Shown: positions 27,201 through 33,677, counted from the first letter of the stretch. The stretch is DNA of 64,000 bases from Bacteroidaceae bacterium (GCA_017483765.1 JAFUVE010000060.1:1-64000), one strand, 5' to 3'. The notes: generated by a model not told the origin, from the letters alone. Program-made: numbers and translations.

Positions 27201-28429
27201 CTGCTCATATAGAATATGACGAGAATACCGGTGTCAATGGTCTGTATCTCACCATCTACAATGGCAGTACGGATCCAGTTCCGCTTTCCTTCTGTCTGTG
27301 GAGATATTCCACCGGGCGCGTGATGCAGCTGAATCTCACATCGATGGATGTCATCAGCTTCAAAGCCAACGATGTAGTTGGGAAGGACAAGCCGGTTGTG
27401 CTGGTAGCCGATATTTCCTTCGTTCAGACATTGGAGCTGGCCAAGGGTTGGAACTGGATATCCCCTAACGTTTATAATGACAGCTGGGCAGTTGACCTGA
27501 TGGGCTTCATGAGCTTATTCAGCTGGAATAACGGAGATGTGTGGACAGACAACACGAGCAATGTGACGATGACCTACACAGATGGTGACTGGATGATGAC
27601 CGACCCTCAAAGCAAATTCCAGATGAATCCTCAGCACATGTACTGCGTTTATGTGAGTGAGGCCAAGATTCTTCAGATGTCCGGCAGCATTCTCAACCAG
27701 GTTTATCAGCGGACAATTCCATTGAAACACGGATGGAACAGCATCGGATACACTCCAATGGTGAGCCTTCCAGTTGAAACGGCATTGACCGACTATTTCG
27801 ACGACGCATCAGACGGCGATGTCATCAAGAGCCATTCTCAGTTTGCCGTCCTTACAATCACCTCTAACAACAGCCATATCTGGAACGGCAATCTCAAGTA
27901 TATGCATCCTGGCGAGGGATATATGCTCTTGCATCAGAAAGAGAATTCGTGCGAGTTCACCTATCCTTACTATGAGCCAGGAAGCGTGTTCTTCGAGTCG
28001 TCGTTCGACAGCGCAGATGACGGTGTGAAGGCCAGGAAGGCCACAACCATGTGTATGGCAGCTGTGACAGAGGGCGTTGAGCTGGAGGCCGGCGACCAGT
28101 TGGTTGCCTTCAGTGATGGAGAACCGTGCGGAACGGCCGTTGCACAAGAGGATGACGGTGTGTTCTACATGAGCATGAGCGCTGAGTCCCGCAGCCCGAT
28201 CTGGTTTGCCATCAGGCGCGGAGATGACTTGATAGCCAGCACACGTGAGACGATGCGCTATGAGGCCAACAAGGTGATAGGCCGTCCTGATGATCCGACC
28301 ACCATCAGCTTTATCCATTCAGACATCGAACAGGAGGGTTGGTACACGCTCAGCGGCATCAAGCTGACAGGCAAGCCCACCCGTGAGGGCATCTACATCT
28401 ACAACGGAAAGAAAGTGCATATCAAGTGA
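18245..28429 (+). CDS. Giant multidomain LamG surface protein (3394 aa)
   Basis: A very large exported protein, probably a surface adhesin. The signal peptide ends near 43 (VEASAQ). Approximate regions: beta-sandwich/Fn3-like segments (100-560); a GLUG-like beta-helix region (560-680, DGDGHSITLKGF and AVIKNLIIKGTL); two carboxypeptidase-regulatory-like domains (918-1010, 1007-1090); a long beta-rich middle with LRDPPGGGSKATLSKGS (about 1460); two LamG/concanavalin-like domains (2296-2468 and 2532-2690, the latter with YWSDGMWHHFAMTLN); and a BACON-like domain (2855-2940). C-terminal modules follow: VFGSNGKCLGTA (about 2990), GWNWISPNV (3064 on) and AFSDGEPCGTA (about 3280). The end, GWYTLSGIKLTGKPTREGIY through YNGKKVHIK, resembles Bacteroidota C-terminal sorting tails. 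Two alternative methionines lie within the first 9 codons. The ligand is not evident. Confidence 0.9.
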   Translation: MENLTLNEMSKRRHLFKSRWLPVSLLALLLSFSWLSAVEASAQTSAEELLETTGNYTVSLFGQTTVKLKMPIYGKKSTDHWISHAEVYVYDVKNTSYKPLLLKVQITKNDDISDGASKVNYGFTSDVPGLVELIDYTGGNLAISSTKKTHDIPFNGTDDSWAEFEWEVPLQFLGKELQFDFSVTLSNTNSHNYKSLSVPSKKIKVPEKADVMYPMLTQAVISSEERYVGEIQVPWMIAVADTSVTMAVYGYKDEAGKWQQKELNKAASGMIRLNATENYDSLYVEVNYIQWRTKNGKGIKEELKNLRSDYYNVPMLHEPQELTATIKDDKKATVELTWKIGDVGHEDLIDPDIFQIQRSISGSIDDFVDIGTAVFDADSASYYFEDNTLLSSIKESDFIADGRVNPVYRVRRGTSAFWGWDNNPLSVTATLNSPDLWLISVDKATGVLSDAEKHVLDVSWEYRESNAQNYFVWNDNAEMSLLVRMYRSDNTMVDSTLYVLSEDEILKCSKRIVLPRSCVNYEVVIKTDQKSSVIGNYTKKIHKIGSVADWQEFVHIVDTGYDSYAEGCLTADIELDYDSKNIIDTRYFMGVLDGDGHSITLKGFQKPLIGSSNNAVIKNLIIKGTLSPNNKNYTSGFVGSAYSTTFINCQMDAEFTKSNSPVAWGGFVGVVNYGGFMTFRNCLYTGSLPEDLVSSGMHGNFAGFMGHTPANESVLFTLANCVFAPKTPYVGEGTFLPNGTGKATIVSLCSTCYVVPKEGDKNAYRDYMNVLPEDNQARFGVLGGQWEQTTEWPYIKPANSNKSMPQGTSEFLVQVPNLYFNPSGAVKKNSLEATTRQSSVMLTWEVEGGAVDYFQVFRRVRGSDAEWDLIAPAVGELGYEDTDVSPIVLYEYKVRSAIDCEGMHYTETEVVNGECEHTGKLEGYVRYPDGTGLSGITVWVTANGEEYELHTDDKGHYERDGLSYFGQNTITYAVTPEGVELEEGFTSAGAEFNGQTNYALVRDFIVVSGYKFAGKVMYNGTSIPVPGVQFQVNGHTVHGSSGKPLETDNEGRFLFYVNKGNNKIQAMLDNHEFYEGGWYKGEIGRTYGYDFHEDVSVAYFYDDTKVKLIGRVAGGSKQGDLPLGNSLSHNNLGDTIVMVLALEGDNKSRLVFDNIDPLKERTDTVFYHQKHDNTFDYHTEMTTTRRNVKIWPDVHTGEFEVSLPPVKFKVQQIYATGYATLFHEGQANDVIDLTEALIPKTETFTGPFNSYGGADVQEVTVEYNAIYNKIWHSPVELTYEQLGFNNFGYVGDENYSFSSLDGKKAVVPLAYQVHTDEKGTAATKVEYTFGHPVFSIEHQYPFKLAAVERYYWNNNVLSDTIDVVKLKGGSVAIQNGMISSTHREDVDLDENGEATVVIQANQIPYLLTGEDALRTVTMTLTLDGSNYEADPIDAYVLNVYSQPGAKDIVSVDQPILVDILRDPPGGGSKATLSKGSELKYSYSMDMEWKLGTAVSFKQGSSIANFTGIVAAPMGGGGVSGFNYGAETDWETSIDLIANGKGKRGFSYTMKAGNDISTSDSPKLVGAPADVFIGIQQSVTVTPAIAIRAVPDASFQQMGGAVKSGQVLEIASGEDAEGNVFHLVRDEALAVGPKFQSTFMHTQKHIITNILPDLMNRAKALMFTGTQAEAQQVADQTQKPVYLSLLDPDDENFAVYNTIGGRYFSYTNRTADIAGMHYRIILPSSYNDGTDFIDEVYHLNQTALTWTKMLAQNEKEKLSATELVKNFDIDGGVGTSYEEEFEAGYEYAYSLNIPIFTDIYDNFFGTDAGEYVAGGVAGLASELAGPLFKYLSSLGKLTKESGAIAKGYNLGKTEVEIEFIGTKLSIDFTPALEFGTTPEFGKGRSWSRKESFDIGMDRKSHLNFDVYRVNSLNVKDIADSEQDVFTSEKFYEYVTYDRGYLKRYFATNGFKYSKSFVYRTRGGATCRPYEGQRVTSFYKSGEVLDAATKQIEKPVIRMDKQSVSGVPFGESARFQLYLANESESPANVYPELKLYLDDKSNPNGAILKVDGVPLTWDGLSISMEPGKITEKTLDVSAGDTFDYEGITIGLQSSEEVEIFDEVSFDVHFLRTAGTVNISNPGDKWVMNTDAPHDKNGYHIPVTIDGFNKNQPNFDHIEFQYKESARGDDFWVNLCSYYEDEDLFNKASGVKEMIPENGSIYTQFYGEGEFFEKAYDLRAVLFCRNDNDFITSSSKVLSGIKDTRRPKLFGTPEPTSGVLNIGDNIVFNFSEAIEHNYLDDVVNFDVRGEVNNDDLTRQVCLQFTGIGGAQSEARRNLSNKDVTIEMTIKPDDTGKTMPLFSHGTSKTGLQLLLTGDKYLQVILPGGYSGQTKTTYTSTERINSRDFVHVALVLTTPDTLRNTQMMKMYIGNKCVGTHEITPYTGSGKLLFGSSNENSTRTRTYYSGRMMEARVWYRAFDSSLFEIYGDQRLSGYEMGLVDYYPMNEGLGDLATDKAQGATLQLNDGVTWSQPDGMSLHIDLKDEGIPLNKDYFNRSSEFDYTLMFWFKTDQKGRGVLISNGSGDADENGAENRFSIEFDANKLMFKNNGREQAVQGYWSDGMWHHFAMTLNRSRNVGNIYVDQTLRSTFPADPIGGIVGGNPMLGAALKEKMVDGNVVLEDTRNWLTGNLDEICMFAQALPLALIKSYSTKCPQGDETGLIFYMSFSHEEDLHDGSIEVAPYIYSQKKYTNLDGTLVYEKDPETQKDTTTPKRDYIFAKDYSKQSVLDHIDSNIGAPTSAFKELERLQFSFVGKDNQLLVNIDEMDEKINKRNIYVTVRDIPDMNGNELASPVTACYFIDRNPLRWEMKTYNVDLMYGEGATLEVDIENVSATSHVYTIQNCPKWLRVTPVSNVIDARSETTLVIKIDKNLDVGFYDNILYLTDENGLSEPLAINVTVEGNEPEWTVRDEEKRYSMSLIGQVMIQDEIDTDERDIVGVFGSNGKCLGTAHIEYDENTGVNGLYLTIYNGSTDPVPLSFCLWRYSTGRVMQLNLTSMDVISFKANDVVGKDKPVVLVADISFVQTLELAKGWNWISPNVYNDSWAVDLMGFMSLFSWNNGDVWTDNTSNVTMTYTDGDWMMTDPQSKFQMNPQHMYCVYVSEAKILQMSGSILNQVYQRTIPLKHGWNSIGYTPMVSLPVETALTDYFDDASDGDVIKSHSQFAVLTITSNNSHIWNGNLKYMHPGEGYMLLHQKENSCEFTYPYYEPGSVFFESSFDSADDGVKARKATTMCMAAVTEGVELEAGDQLVAFSDGEPCGTAVAQEDDGVFYMSMSAESRSPIWFAIRRGDDLIASTRETMRYEANKVIGRPDDPTTISFIHSDIEQEGWYTLSGIKLTGKPTREGIYIYNGKKVHIK

Positions 28430-28446
28430 AACTTGTTTTATGGAAT

Positions 28447-28470
28447 GGAGACGCTCCGTGTAGCGTCTCC
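28447..28470 (+). terminator. Intergenic hairpin after the giant gene
   Basis: GGAGACGCT (28447-28455) pairs with AGCGTCTCC (28462-28470) over a 6-base loop. There is no T-run, only an A-run downstream. It lies in the 74-bp gap before the next gene and may attenuate or protect the transcript. Confidence 0.6.
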
Positions 28471-28503
28471 GTCCAATTACAAAAAAAGAAAAACCATAAT
28501 CAG

Positions 28504-29340
28504 ATGAAAATACAATTATTAAGCTTAGCAATGTTTGCATCACTTGCACTGATGACGGGTTGCAGCAAGTCAGACGATGACGAGAGCAATACCAACAGCG
28601 GCGGTGATGGAACAGGGCGCGCCCGTTACGAGTGGCTTTCGATGAACGACAAAGCCCTCTCGCTGGACATTGACTTCGCCGGCAATGACTCCAAGCCGGA
28701 CTGGCAAAGCCCCTCTCCGGCCGATTATGAAAGCTGGATGATTTATCAGGTGACTTTGCCCTACGAACTAAGAAGCTGGGCAAGTGAGGATGACCTTATG
28801 GCGGTGTTCATCAATGACAAGATACGTGTGGTGGCAAGCCCGGCGATTAAAGACTTGGCCTACAGTCAGACTTATGAGACGTATATCCTCAAAATTCTGG
28901 GCAATACAGAGAACACCATGCGGCAGCAGTTCGATTATAAGTACTACAGCGCACGGTTGAACCGCATCTTTGAAATGCAGACTATCGGACATTTCAACCC
29001 AGAAACGGTGCTGGGTGTGGACACAGAGTTTTGTCTTCTCGACTTGGCACGTGAGTCGGTGGATGACATTTATCCGGTGGTCTGCACGCTCGAACTTGAA
29101 CTCCCTGAGGAACTGACGGAGGAGAGTGATGATACAGAATCCTATATCGCAGTATTCGTCGGTAATGAATGTCGCGGCATCGCCAAGATCAAGGCAAAGG
29201 AGGATGAAGTCAGATTATTCGCTTACGGAAAGAAATCAGGCGAGAAAGCCGACATTTATTGCATCAATTATTCCTATTATACGAAGCTGAAGCCTACCGT
29301 CTCTCTTGAGAACGACACACTGCTCATTAGTCTGGAGTAA
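28504..29340 (+). CDS. Surface lipoprotein sharing modules with the giant protein
   Basis: A 278-residue lipoprotein. The start at 28504 (MKIQLLSLAMFASLALMTGC) is chosen because it gives a proper signal and lipobox. The frame is open from 28426, but the extra codons read through the hairpin at 28447-28470. Cys20 is followed by SKSDDDES, an acidic export-type signal. Two tandem modules of about 100 residues follow. The second contains YIAVFVGNECRGIAKI, and the first DDLMAVFINDKIRVVA; both resemble C-terminal modules of the upstream giant protein (DIVGVFGSNGKCLGTAHI; DQLVAFSDGEPCGTAV). It is probably cotranscribed with the giant gene and may act as its anchor or binding partner. Function is otherwise unknown. 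Confidence 0.8.
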   Translation: MKIQLLSLAMFASLALMTGCSKSDDDESNTNSGGDGTGRARYEWLSMNDKALSLDIDFAGNDSKPDWQSPSPADYESWMIYQVTLPYELRSWASEDDLMAVFINDKIRVVASPAIKDLAYSQTYETYILKILGNTENTMRQQFDYKYYSARLNRIFEMQTIGHFNPETVLGVDTEFCLLDLARESVDDIYPVVCTLELELPEELTEESDDTESYIAVFVGNECRGIAKIKAKEDEVRLFAYGKKSGEKADIYCINYSYYTKLKPTVSLENDTLLISLE

Positions 29341-29360
29341 AACTTCTCAGCCCTTTGGGG

Positions 29361-29380
29361 CGTTCCGCTATAGTGGAATG
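29361..29380 (+). terminator. Intergenic hairpin
   Basis: CGTTCCGCTA (29361-29370) faces TAGTGGAATG (29371-29380), pairing in RNA with two G-U wobbles. It lies between the lipoprotein and fimbrillin genes and has no T-run. Confidence 0.4.
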
Positions 29381-29426
29381 CTCATGCTATGGCAAATATT
29401 GAATAAACATCATTTACTTATACGCA

Positions 29427-30494
29427 ATGAACATTAAAAATCTTTTACTGCTGATTCCGCTGCTGGCACTGACGGCCTGCTCGTCGGACGACGGCGAGTC
29501 GGATGATTCCGGCAACAAGCGGCCGGCATCCGGTGTGCCTATTGATATCGAAGTGAGCGAAGCCCCCCTCAGCGACCCGGAGGGAGCTGGCACACGCGCC
29601 GCCATCACCTATAAGAACACCCTCAGTGGATTTTATATGAAATACCTGACGACACCGCCCCAAAAAACCTACACTGAAGCAAAAGCAAGCCGCACGGACG
29701 CTGACCACAAGTGGGAGACCGATGCTCAGTGGCCGTCTGGGGTGGATGCTGATACGCCATGTTATTTCTATGCCTACGCCAATGTGGATTACGAAGGAAC
29801 AGACTATTCCGATTTCAACTACGACGAAGACACGAATTATAGTCCCGACGGACAGTCTCTGGACTTCTCCATAGACGAACTGACAAACGGACAGATGGAC
29901 TTGCTCGTCGCCACTCAGACGATGTCGCAGAACGAGAACCAGACCCAGCACAAGCCAGTCCACTTCCAGTTCCATCACGCCTGTGCCGCATTGCAGTTTT
30001 CCATCTGCAAGACCGAGGCGCTGAGCGACTTCAATGTCCGGGTGGAGAAAGTGGTGATTCACAATATCAAGAAACACGGCACGTATAACTTTTCCAATGA
30101 CAGCTGGAGTGTAAACACTGACGTTCCCAATGACACCTATGCAAACTACACGCTGGCTTCGTCCACGCCTATGACGGTGACGACAGCGCAGACACTGCTT
30201 GCCACGAGCCAGGATGATTACATGTTTGTCATTCCCCAGACCGTGAATAAATGGAACAGAAGCCGGTACACTATAGAGTCCAACGATGCTTCGGGCGGTC
30301 CGAAGGCTGCCTATCTGGAAATCAAATGTTCCATCATTAAGGGAGAAAAGGACTATTCAGATGAAGGCTCAGTTTATCTGCCTTTCGGCGACACGTGGGA
30401 AATGAGCATGATTCACCGTTATGTCATCAGGATGGGAACAAATCTGAGAGACCGTGCCGGCTGGAGTGTTTTCACTAATACGTCCAATTCATAA
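29427..30494 (+). CDS. Fimbrillin-like lipoprotein
   Basis: A 355-residue lipoprotein of the fimbrillin (Mfa/FimA-like) superfamily. The signal peptide ends with lipobox LTAC (Cys18), then SSDDGESDD, an acidic export-type stretch. Family landmarks are HACAALQFSICK (a typical core strand of the first fimbrillin domain), VEKVVIHNIKKHGTYNFSND and the late FVIPQTVNKW, which matches the usual position of the second domain. Such proteins polymerise into, or cap, type V fimbriae on the Bacteroidales surface. No mfa/fim accessory genes are adjacent, so it may be a non-polymerising surface protein working with the giant LamG protein upstream. Confidence 0.82.
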   Translation: MNIKNLLLLIPLLALTACSSDDGESDDSGNKRPASGVPIDIEVSEAPLSDPEGAGTRAAITYKNTLSGFYMKYLTTPPQKTYTEAKASRTDADHKWETDAQWPSGVDADTPCYFYAYANVDYEGTDYSDFNYDEDTNYSPDGQSLDFSIDELTNGQMDLLVATQTMSQNENQTQHKPVHFQFHHACAALQFSICKTEALSDFNVRVEKVVIHNIKKHGTYNFSNDSWSVNTDVPNDTYANYTLASSTPMTVTTAQTLLATSQDDYMFVIPQTVNKWNRSRYTIESNDASGGPKAAYLEIKCSIIKGEKDYSDEGSVYLPFGDTWEMSMIHRYVIRMGTNLRDRAGWSVFTNTSNS

Positions 30495-30527
30495 CTGTTT
30501 TCTATAAAAGTAAAAAGTTTCGCAATA

Positions 30528-30752
30528 ATGAAAAAAACATATATTAAGCCCATTTCTCAACAATTTTTCTCATCCTTTCTCACTGAGACGATGAGTCCGA
30601 GCGGCACCCATTCCATCGACCCGTTCAAGGAATCCACTCCCGTGGACATAGGTGGTGACGAAGAAGACGTAGCAGCTCCTTCCAGTACGAAATCGCGAGA
30701 TGAAATCCTTTGGGGAACCAAAGAGCCCACTCCCCCTACTGGTTTGTGGTGA
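30528..30752 (+). CDS. Small MKKTYIKP-type peptide (74 aa), function unknown
   Basis: A 74-residue protein starting MKKTYIKPISQQFF, a leader type seen on many small Prevotella/Bacteroides proteins. The rest is hydrophilic and acidic (PVDIGGDEEDVAAPSS), ends TPPTGLW, and has no cysteine and no membrane segment. It follows the fimbrillin-like gene by 33 bp and is followed by a strong terminator, so it is the last gene of the locus. I do not recognise its function. A secreted or processed peptide is one possibility, but no modification enzyme is nearby. Confidence 0.65.
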   Translation: MKKTYIKPISQQFFSSFLTETMSPSGTHSIDPFKESTPVDIGGDEEDVAAPSSTKSRDEILWGTKEPTPPTGLW

Positions 30753-30781
30753 CTCTGTTGTCTGGCGACATTTTTTTGTAA

Positions 30782-30835
30782 AAACAGACCGCTGTCCGTG
30801 CTGAAGCTATGCTTTGCAGGGACAGCGGTCTGTTT
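30782..30835 (+). terminator. Strong terminator of the giant-protein locus
   Basis: The 16-bp perfect arms AAACAGACCGCTGTCC (30782-30797) and GGACAGCGGTCTGTTT (30820-30835) enclose a 22-base loop. TTTTTTT precedes the stem, so it may work from both sides. Confidence 0.85.
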
Positions 30836-30905
30836 GCGTCTTGCTGTGTCGGACGGGGATGTAAAGAAAAAGGAAATTGCTTATTTGTATGATTTCCGCT
30901 TTAGT

Positions 30906-32261
30906 TTATACCCCGTCGGGCTGTGTGAGGAATTTGATGTATTCGTTGGATGCTGCAGGTGAGCAGATGGTGAAGATGTTGTTTGCGAAGAGGATGTCGG
31001 TGATGTTGTTGTTTCGAACGTAGTCCGTCATGTTTTTGCAGAAATATCTGTAGTCGACCACATGCACCTCTTCAAACGATCCGAAGAGGTATCCTGGAAT
31101 TGCATTTCCGAAACTGTCCTTGAGGATGAGTGCCCTCCTTGCGTTATGCTGGTTGGTTCTCACCTGTGTGATACGCGTGTCAGTCCCCATAAACGTGCAG
31201 TATGCCCCTCCGCTACCGTCTGGGAACTTGAAGAAATAATCTCCCTTGACCGGCGGATGTTCAGCAATGACATCGTAGTTTTTGTTGATGTCGTAAGTGA
31301 TGTATGTTGTCTCATACTGAATATCGGCCGGCGGTGTCCAGTATACGAAGTCTTCCGGAGAATTTTTGATGGTGATGTCCTTGGAATACCCGTACATGCT
31401 GCCCACGTATCTGCGTACCACCTTCTCGTCATATTCGCTGAGTTCACGGAACGGTACTCCCGCCACCTTTGCGAACTGCCTTGCTGCATAGTAAGCCCCC
31501 CTTGGTGCCCAGTGGTGGTCTGTTCTCAGGAATATGTCCTCGTCGGCATGGTTTGCCAGGGCCGTGTACACGTCCACTGCCTTGACGCTGTCGCCAAGGT
31601 GGGCATATACGTTGTTGATGGTCGGCCGCTCCTCCTTAGTGGCTGACTTTGCGTTGTCGGGGCAGTAGAACTCCACAGCTGTCGGTATGGCCATGCAGTA
31701 GACGTTGACTGATGGTCCGAATGTTTCCTTGTATTTGTTGCAAGCGTCGGCATACCAGTCTCCGTAGTTAGGCTTGCCTCCATAGGACATGAGTGCCCTG
31801 GCCGATCCTTCCTTTCCCAACACGATGATTCCGGCATGTGCGATGCGTGTCTTTTCGTTTGCCGTGAGTTTGTTGGTGTACTGTCCGATTTCGCGGTTGT
31901 CGCCCGGCTCAGCGTCCGGTGCTTGTTCCATCGCGTTGGCAAGCGAGTCCGCCTCTTCGTTGACGTTGTCTTCGGCCGCATGGAATGTGATGCCTTCTTC
32001 GTTCTTGAAGAGAGCCATGCTCTGCCTGATGGTCATGCTGAGCGCCATGAGTTTGTCTCGGTATGGCTCGCTGTCGCTGAACCATGTGGACACGCTGTCA
32101 GTAAACTCTCCGTTAGCCAGTTTCTGAATAGAGAACTGAGGAAAATGGGCGAGCTCCCGCTTCTCCAGCTCAGATACTTCGGGTCTGGGGAAGAAGTTGA
32201 ACACGACGGCGAAGGCCGCGATGAAGAGCGTGATGATTATGATGTAGAGTTTGTTGTGCAC
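30906..32261 (-). CDS. DHHW-family (AlgX/AlgJ-like) acetyltransferase-type protein
   Basis: A 451-residue protein with an N-terminal membrane anchor (about 5-24) and the typical family opening ELEKRELAHFPQFS. The core has LRTDHHWAPRGAYYAA, the DHHW motif equivalent to the Asp/His pair of AlgX and AlgJ. ILKDSFGNAIPGYLF carries the presumed nucleophilic serine. In alginate-type systems these periplasmic SGNH-like enzymes take acyl groups passed across the membrane by an MBOAT protein and place them on glycan. Here the MBOAT gene lies two genes upstream in the same minus-strand unit, which supports that role. The target glycan is unknown, since no polymer biosynthesis genes are near. Confidence 0.88.
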   Translation of the reverse strand: MHNKLYIIIITLFIAAFAVVFNFFPRPEVSELEKRELAHFPQFSIQKLANGEFTDSVSTWFSDSEPYRDKLMALSMTIRQSMALFKNEEGITFHAAEDNVNEEADSLANAMEQAPDAEPGDNREIGQYTNKLTANEKTRIAHAGIIVLGKEGSARALMSYGGKPNYGDWYADACNKYKETFGPSVNVYCMAIPTAVEFYCPDNAKSATKEERPTINNVYAHLGDSVKAVDVYTALANHADEDIFLRTDHHWAPRGAYYAARQFAKVAGVPFRELSEYDEKVVRRYVGSMYGYSKDITIKNSPEDFVYWTPPADIQYETTYITYDINKNYDVIAEHPPVKGDYFFKFPDGSGGAYCTFMGTDTRITQVRTNQHNARRALILKDSFGNAIPGYLFGSFEEVHVVDYRYFCKNMTDYVRNNNITDILFANNIFTICSPAASNEYIKFLTQPDGV

Positions 32262-32266
32262 GTTTG

Positions 32267-32308
32267 TTGAGAGTTTAGAGTTGAGAGTTTAGAGTTGAGA
32301 GTTTAGAG
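32267..32308. repeat. Heptamer array (TTGAGAG/TTTAGAG)
   Basis: Six 7-bp units alternate TTGAGAG and TTTAGAG just upstream of the DHHW start codon. Confidence 0.8.
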
Positions 32309-32336
32309 GGAAGTATGTGCGGAAAGACTGGAGAAC

Positions 32337-32388
32337 CTGGATATACCGGAAAGTCTGGATATACCGGAAAGTCTGGATATACCGGAGA
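32337..32388. repeat. 9/18-bp tandem array (CTGGATATACCGGAAAGT)
   Basis: Nearly three copies of an 18-bp unit, itself two 9-mers of the form NNNCYGGAN. It occupies the spacer between the two DHHW genes. Confidence 0.85.
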
Positions 32389-32408
32389 GATTGCCCCATG
32401 GAAAAAAG

Positions 32409-33677
32409 CTATTGTGTGAGGTAGCGGTTGAGGTTGTTGGTGATTTTCTGGTCGCACATGAATCCGATGCAGTTGCAGAAGAGCACGTCTGTGATTTTGT
32501 TGTCGTTGATGTAGCTTACGATGTTCTTCTTGAAATAACGGCTGTCGACGACGTGGATTTGTTCAAAGGAATAGAAGAAATATCCAGGCAATGCGTTACC
32601 GAAACTGTCCTTGAGGATGAGCAGTCGGCGCCCGTTGTTGGTGCTGGTCTCCACTTTTGTGATTTTTGCGTCACCTCCCATGAATGTGCAGTAGGCTCCG
32701 CTGCTTCCGTCCTTGTAGGAATGGAAAAATGGTCCTTCCTTAGGCTCGTTCGCTCCGATGACCGTCTGCCCTTTCATTCTGTAGTTGATGTAAGTAGTTT
32801 TGTAGTCTACGTCCCTTGGCACATAGTAAACGAAGTCCTCGGGGTTGTTCTTGAGTTCCGGGTCGTGTGTGTAGTAGGAGTACATGGTTCCGAGGAAACG
32901 TCTTACCACCTTCTCGTCGTAGCTGTCGAGATTTCTGAATGGCACCCCTGCCACCTTTGCGAACTGCCTTGCCGCATAGAAAGCTCCGAGAGGCATCCAG
33001 TGGTGGTCGGTCCGGGAATATATGGGCTCGTTGACGTGCTTGCTGAGCGCCGTGTATGCGTCGACGGCATGTACTTCGGGTTCGAGATGCGCATAGATGT
33101 TGTTGAGCGCACTGAGCTGCCCGTTTCCGGTCCACGACTTCGCCATGTCGGGTGTGTAGAATTCTCCGTTCGACGGGATGGGCATGACATAGACATTGAC
33201 ACGTCCGTCGAATGTGCGGTAGTATTTGTTTGCTACTTCGGCGTAGTTAGCGCCTTTGGATGATCCTCCGCTTCCCCATCCGCCGAATGCTCTTACACGG
33301 CTTCCGCTTCCCACGATGATGATGCCACGTGCCGTCTTCCTTGCTCGGTCGCTTGGATTGAACCTGTTGACATAAGGTTCTACGACTCGGTTTTCCGCCG
33401 GGCAGTCGTCTTCCTCGTTGTATGCTCCTGAAATGGGTGTTCCCGTCTGCTGCATCATGGATGCTTGCTGCGCCTGGTTTTGGAAGGGCTGGCTCTGTTC
33501 GGGCAGCATCTGCTCAGGCTGTAGCCGTTGCGGCATGTTTTGTGGCTGGTTTTCCACTTTGTTGAACGCATCCTGGATTTCATCTCGGAACTCGGCGTTG
33601 GCCGGGTCGTTGAGGTCAACCTGTGCGGAAGCGAGAGTGGTTGAGAATAATGCGAGGAGAATTGCTAATTTCTTCAT
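32409..33677 (-). CDS. Second DHHW-family (AlgX/AlgJ-like) protein, Q/P/M-rich linker
   Basis: A 422-residue paralogue of the 30906 protein. It has a cleavable signal peptide (ending LASAQ, about 19) instead of the membrane anchor. A low-complexity segment rich in Gln, Pro and Met follows (about 44-85) in place of the usual family opening. The catalytic core is intact: SRTDHHWMPLGAFYAA and ILKDSFGNALPGYFF. It is likely a soluble periplasmic member of the same O-acylation system as the adjacent MBOAT protein. The pairing of an anchored and a soluble DHHW protein recalls AlgJ and AlgX, although the roles here are inferred. Confidence 0.87.
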   Translation of the reverse strand: MKKLAILLALFSTTLASAQVDLNDPANAEFRDEIQDAFNKVENQPQNMPQRLQPEQMLPEQSQPFQNQAQQASMMQQTGTPISGAYNEEDDCPAENRVVEPYVNRFNPSDRARKTARGIIIVGSGSRVRAFGGWGSGGSSKGANYAEVANKYYRTFDGRVNVYVMPIPSNGEFYTPDMAKSWTGNGQLSALNNIYAHLEPEVHAVDAYTALSKHVNEPIYSRTDHHWMPLGAFYAARQFAKVAGVPFRNLDSYDEKVVRRFLGTMYSYYTHDPELKNNPEDFVYYVPRDVDYKTTYINYRMKGQTVIGANEPKEGPFFHSYKDGSSGAYCTFMGGDAKITKVETSTNNGRRLLILKDSFGNALPGYFFYSFEQIHVVDSRYFKKNIVSYINDNKITDVLFCNCIGFMCDQKITNNLNRYLTQ

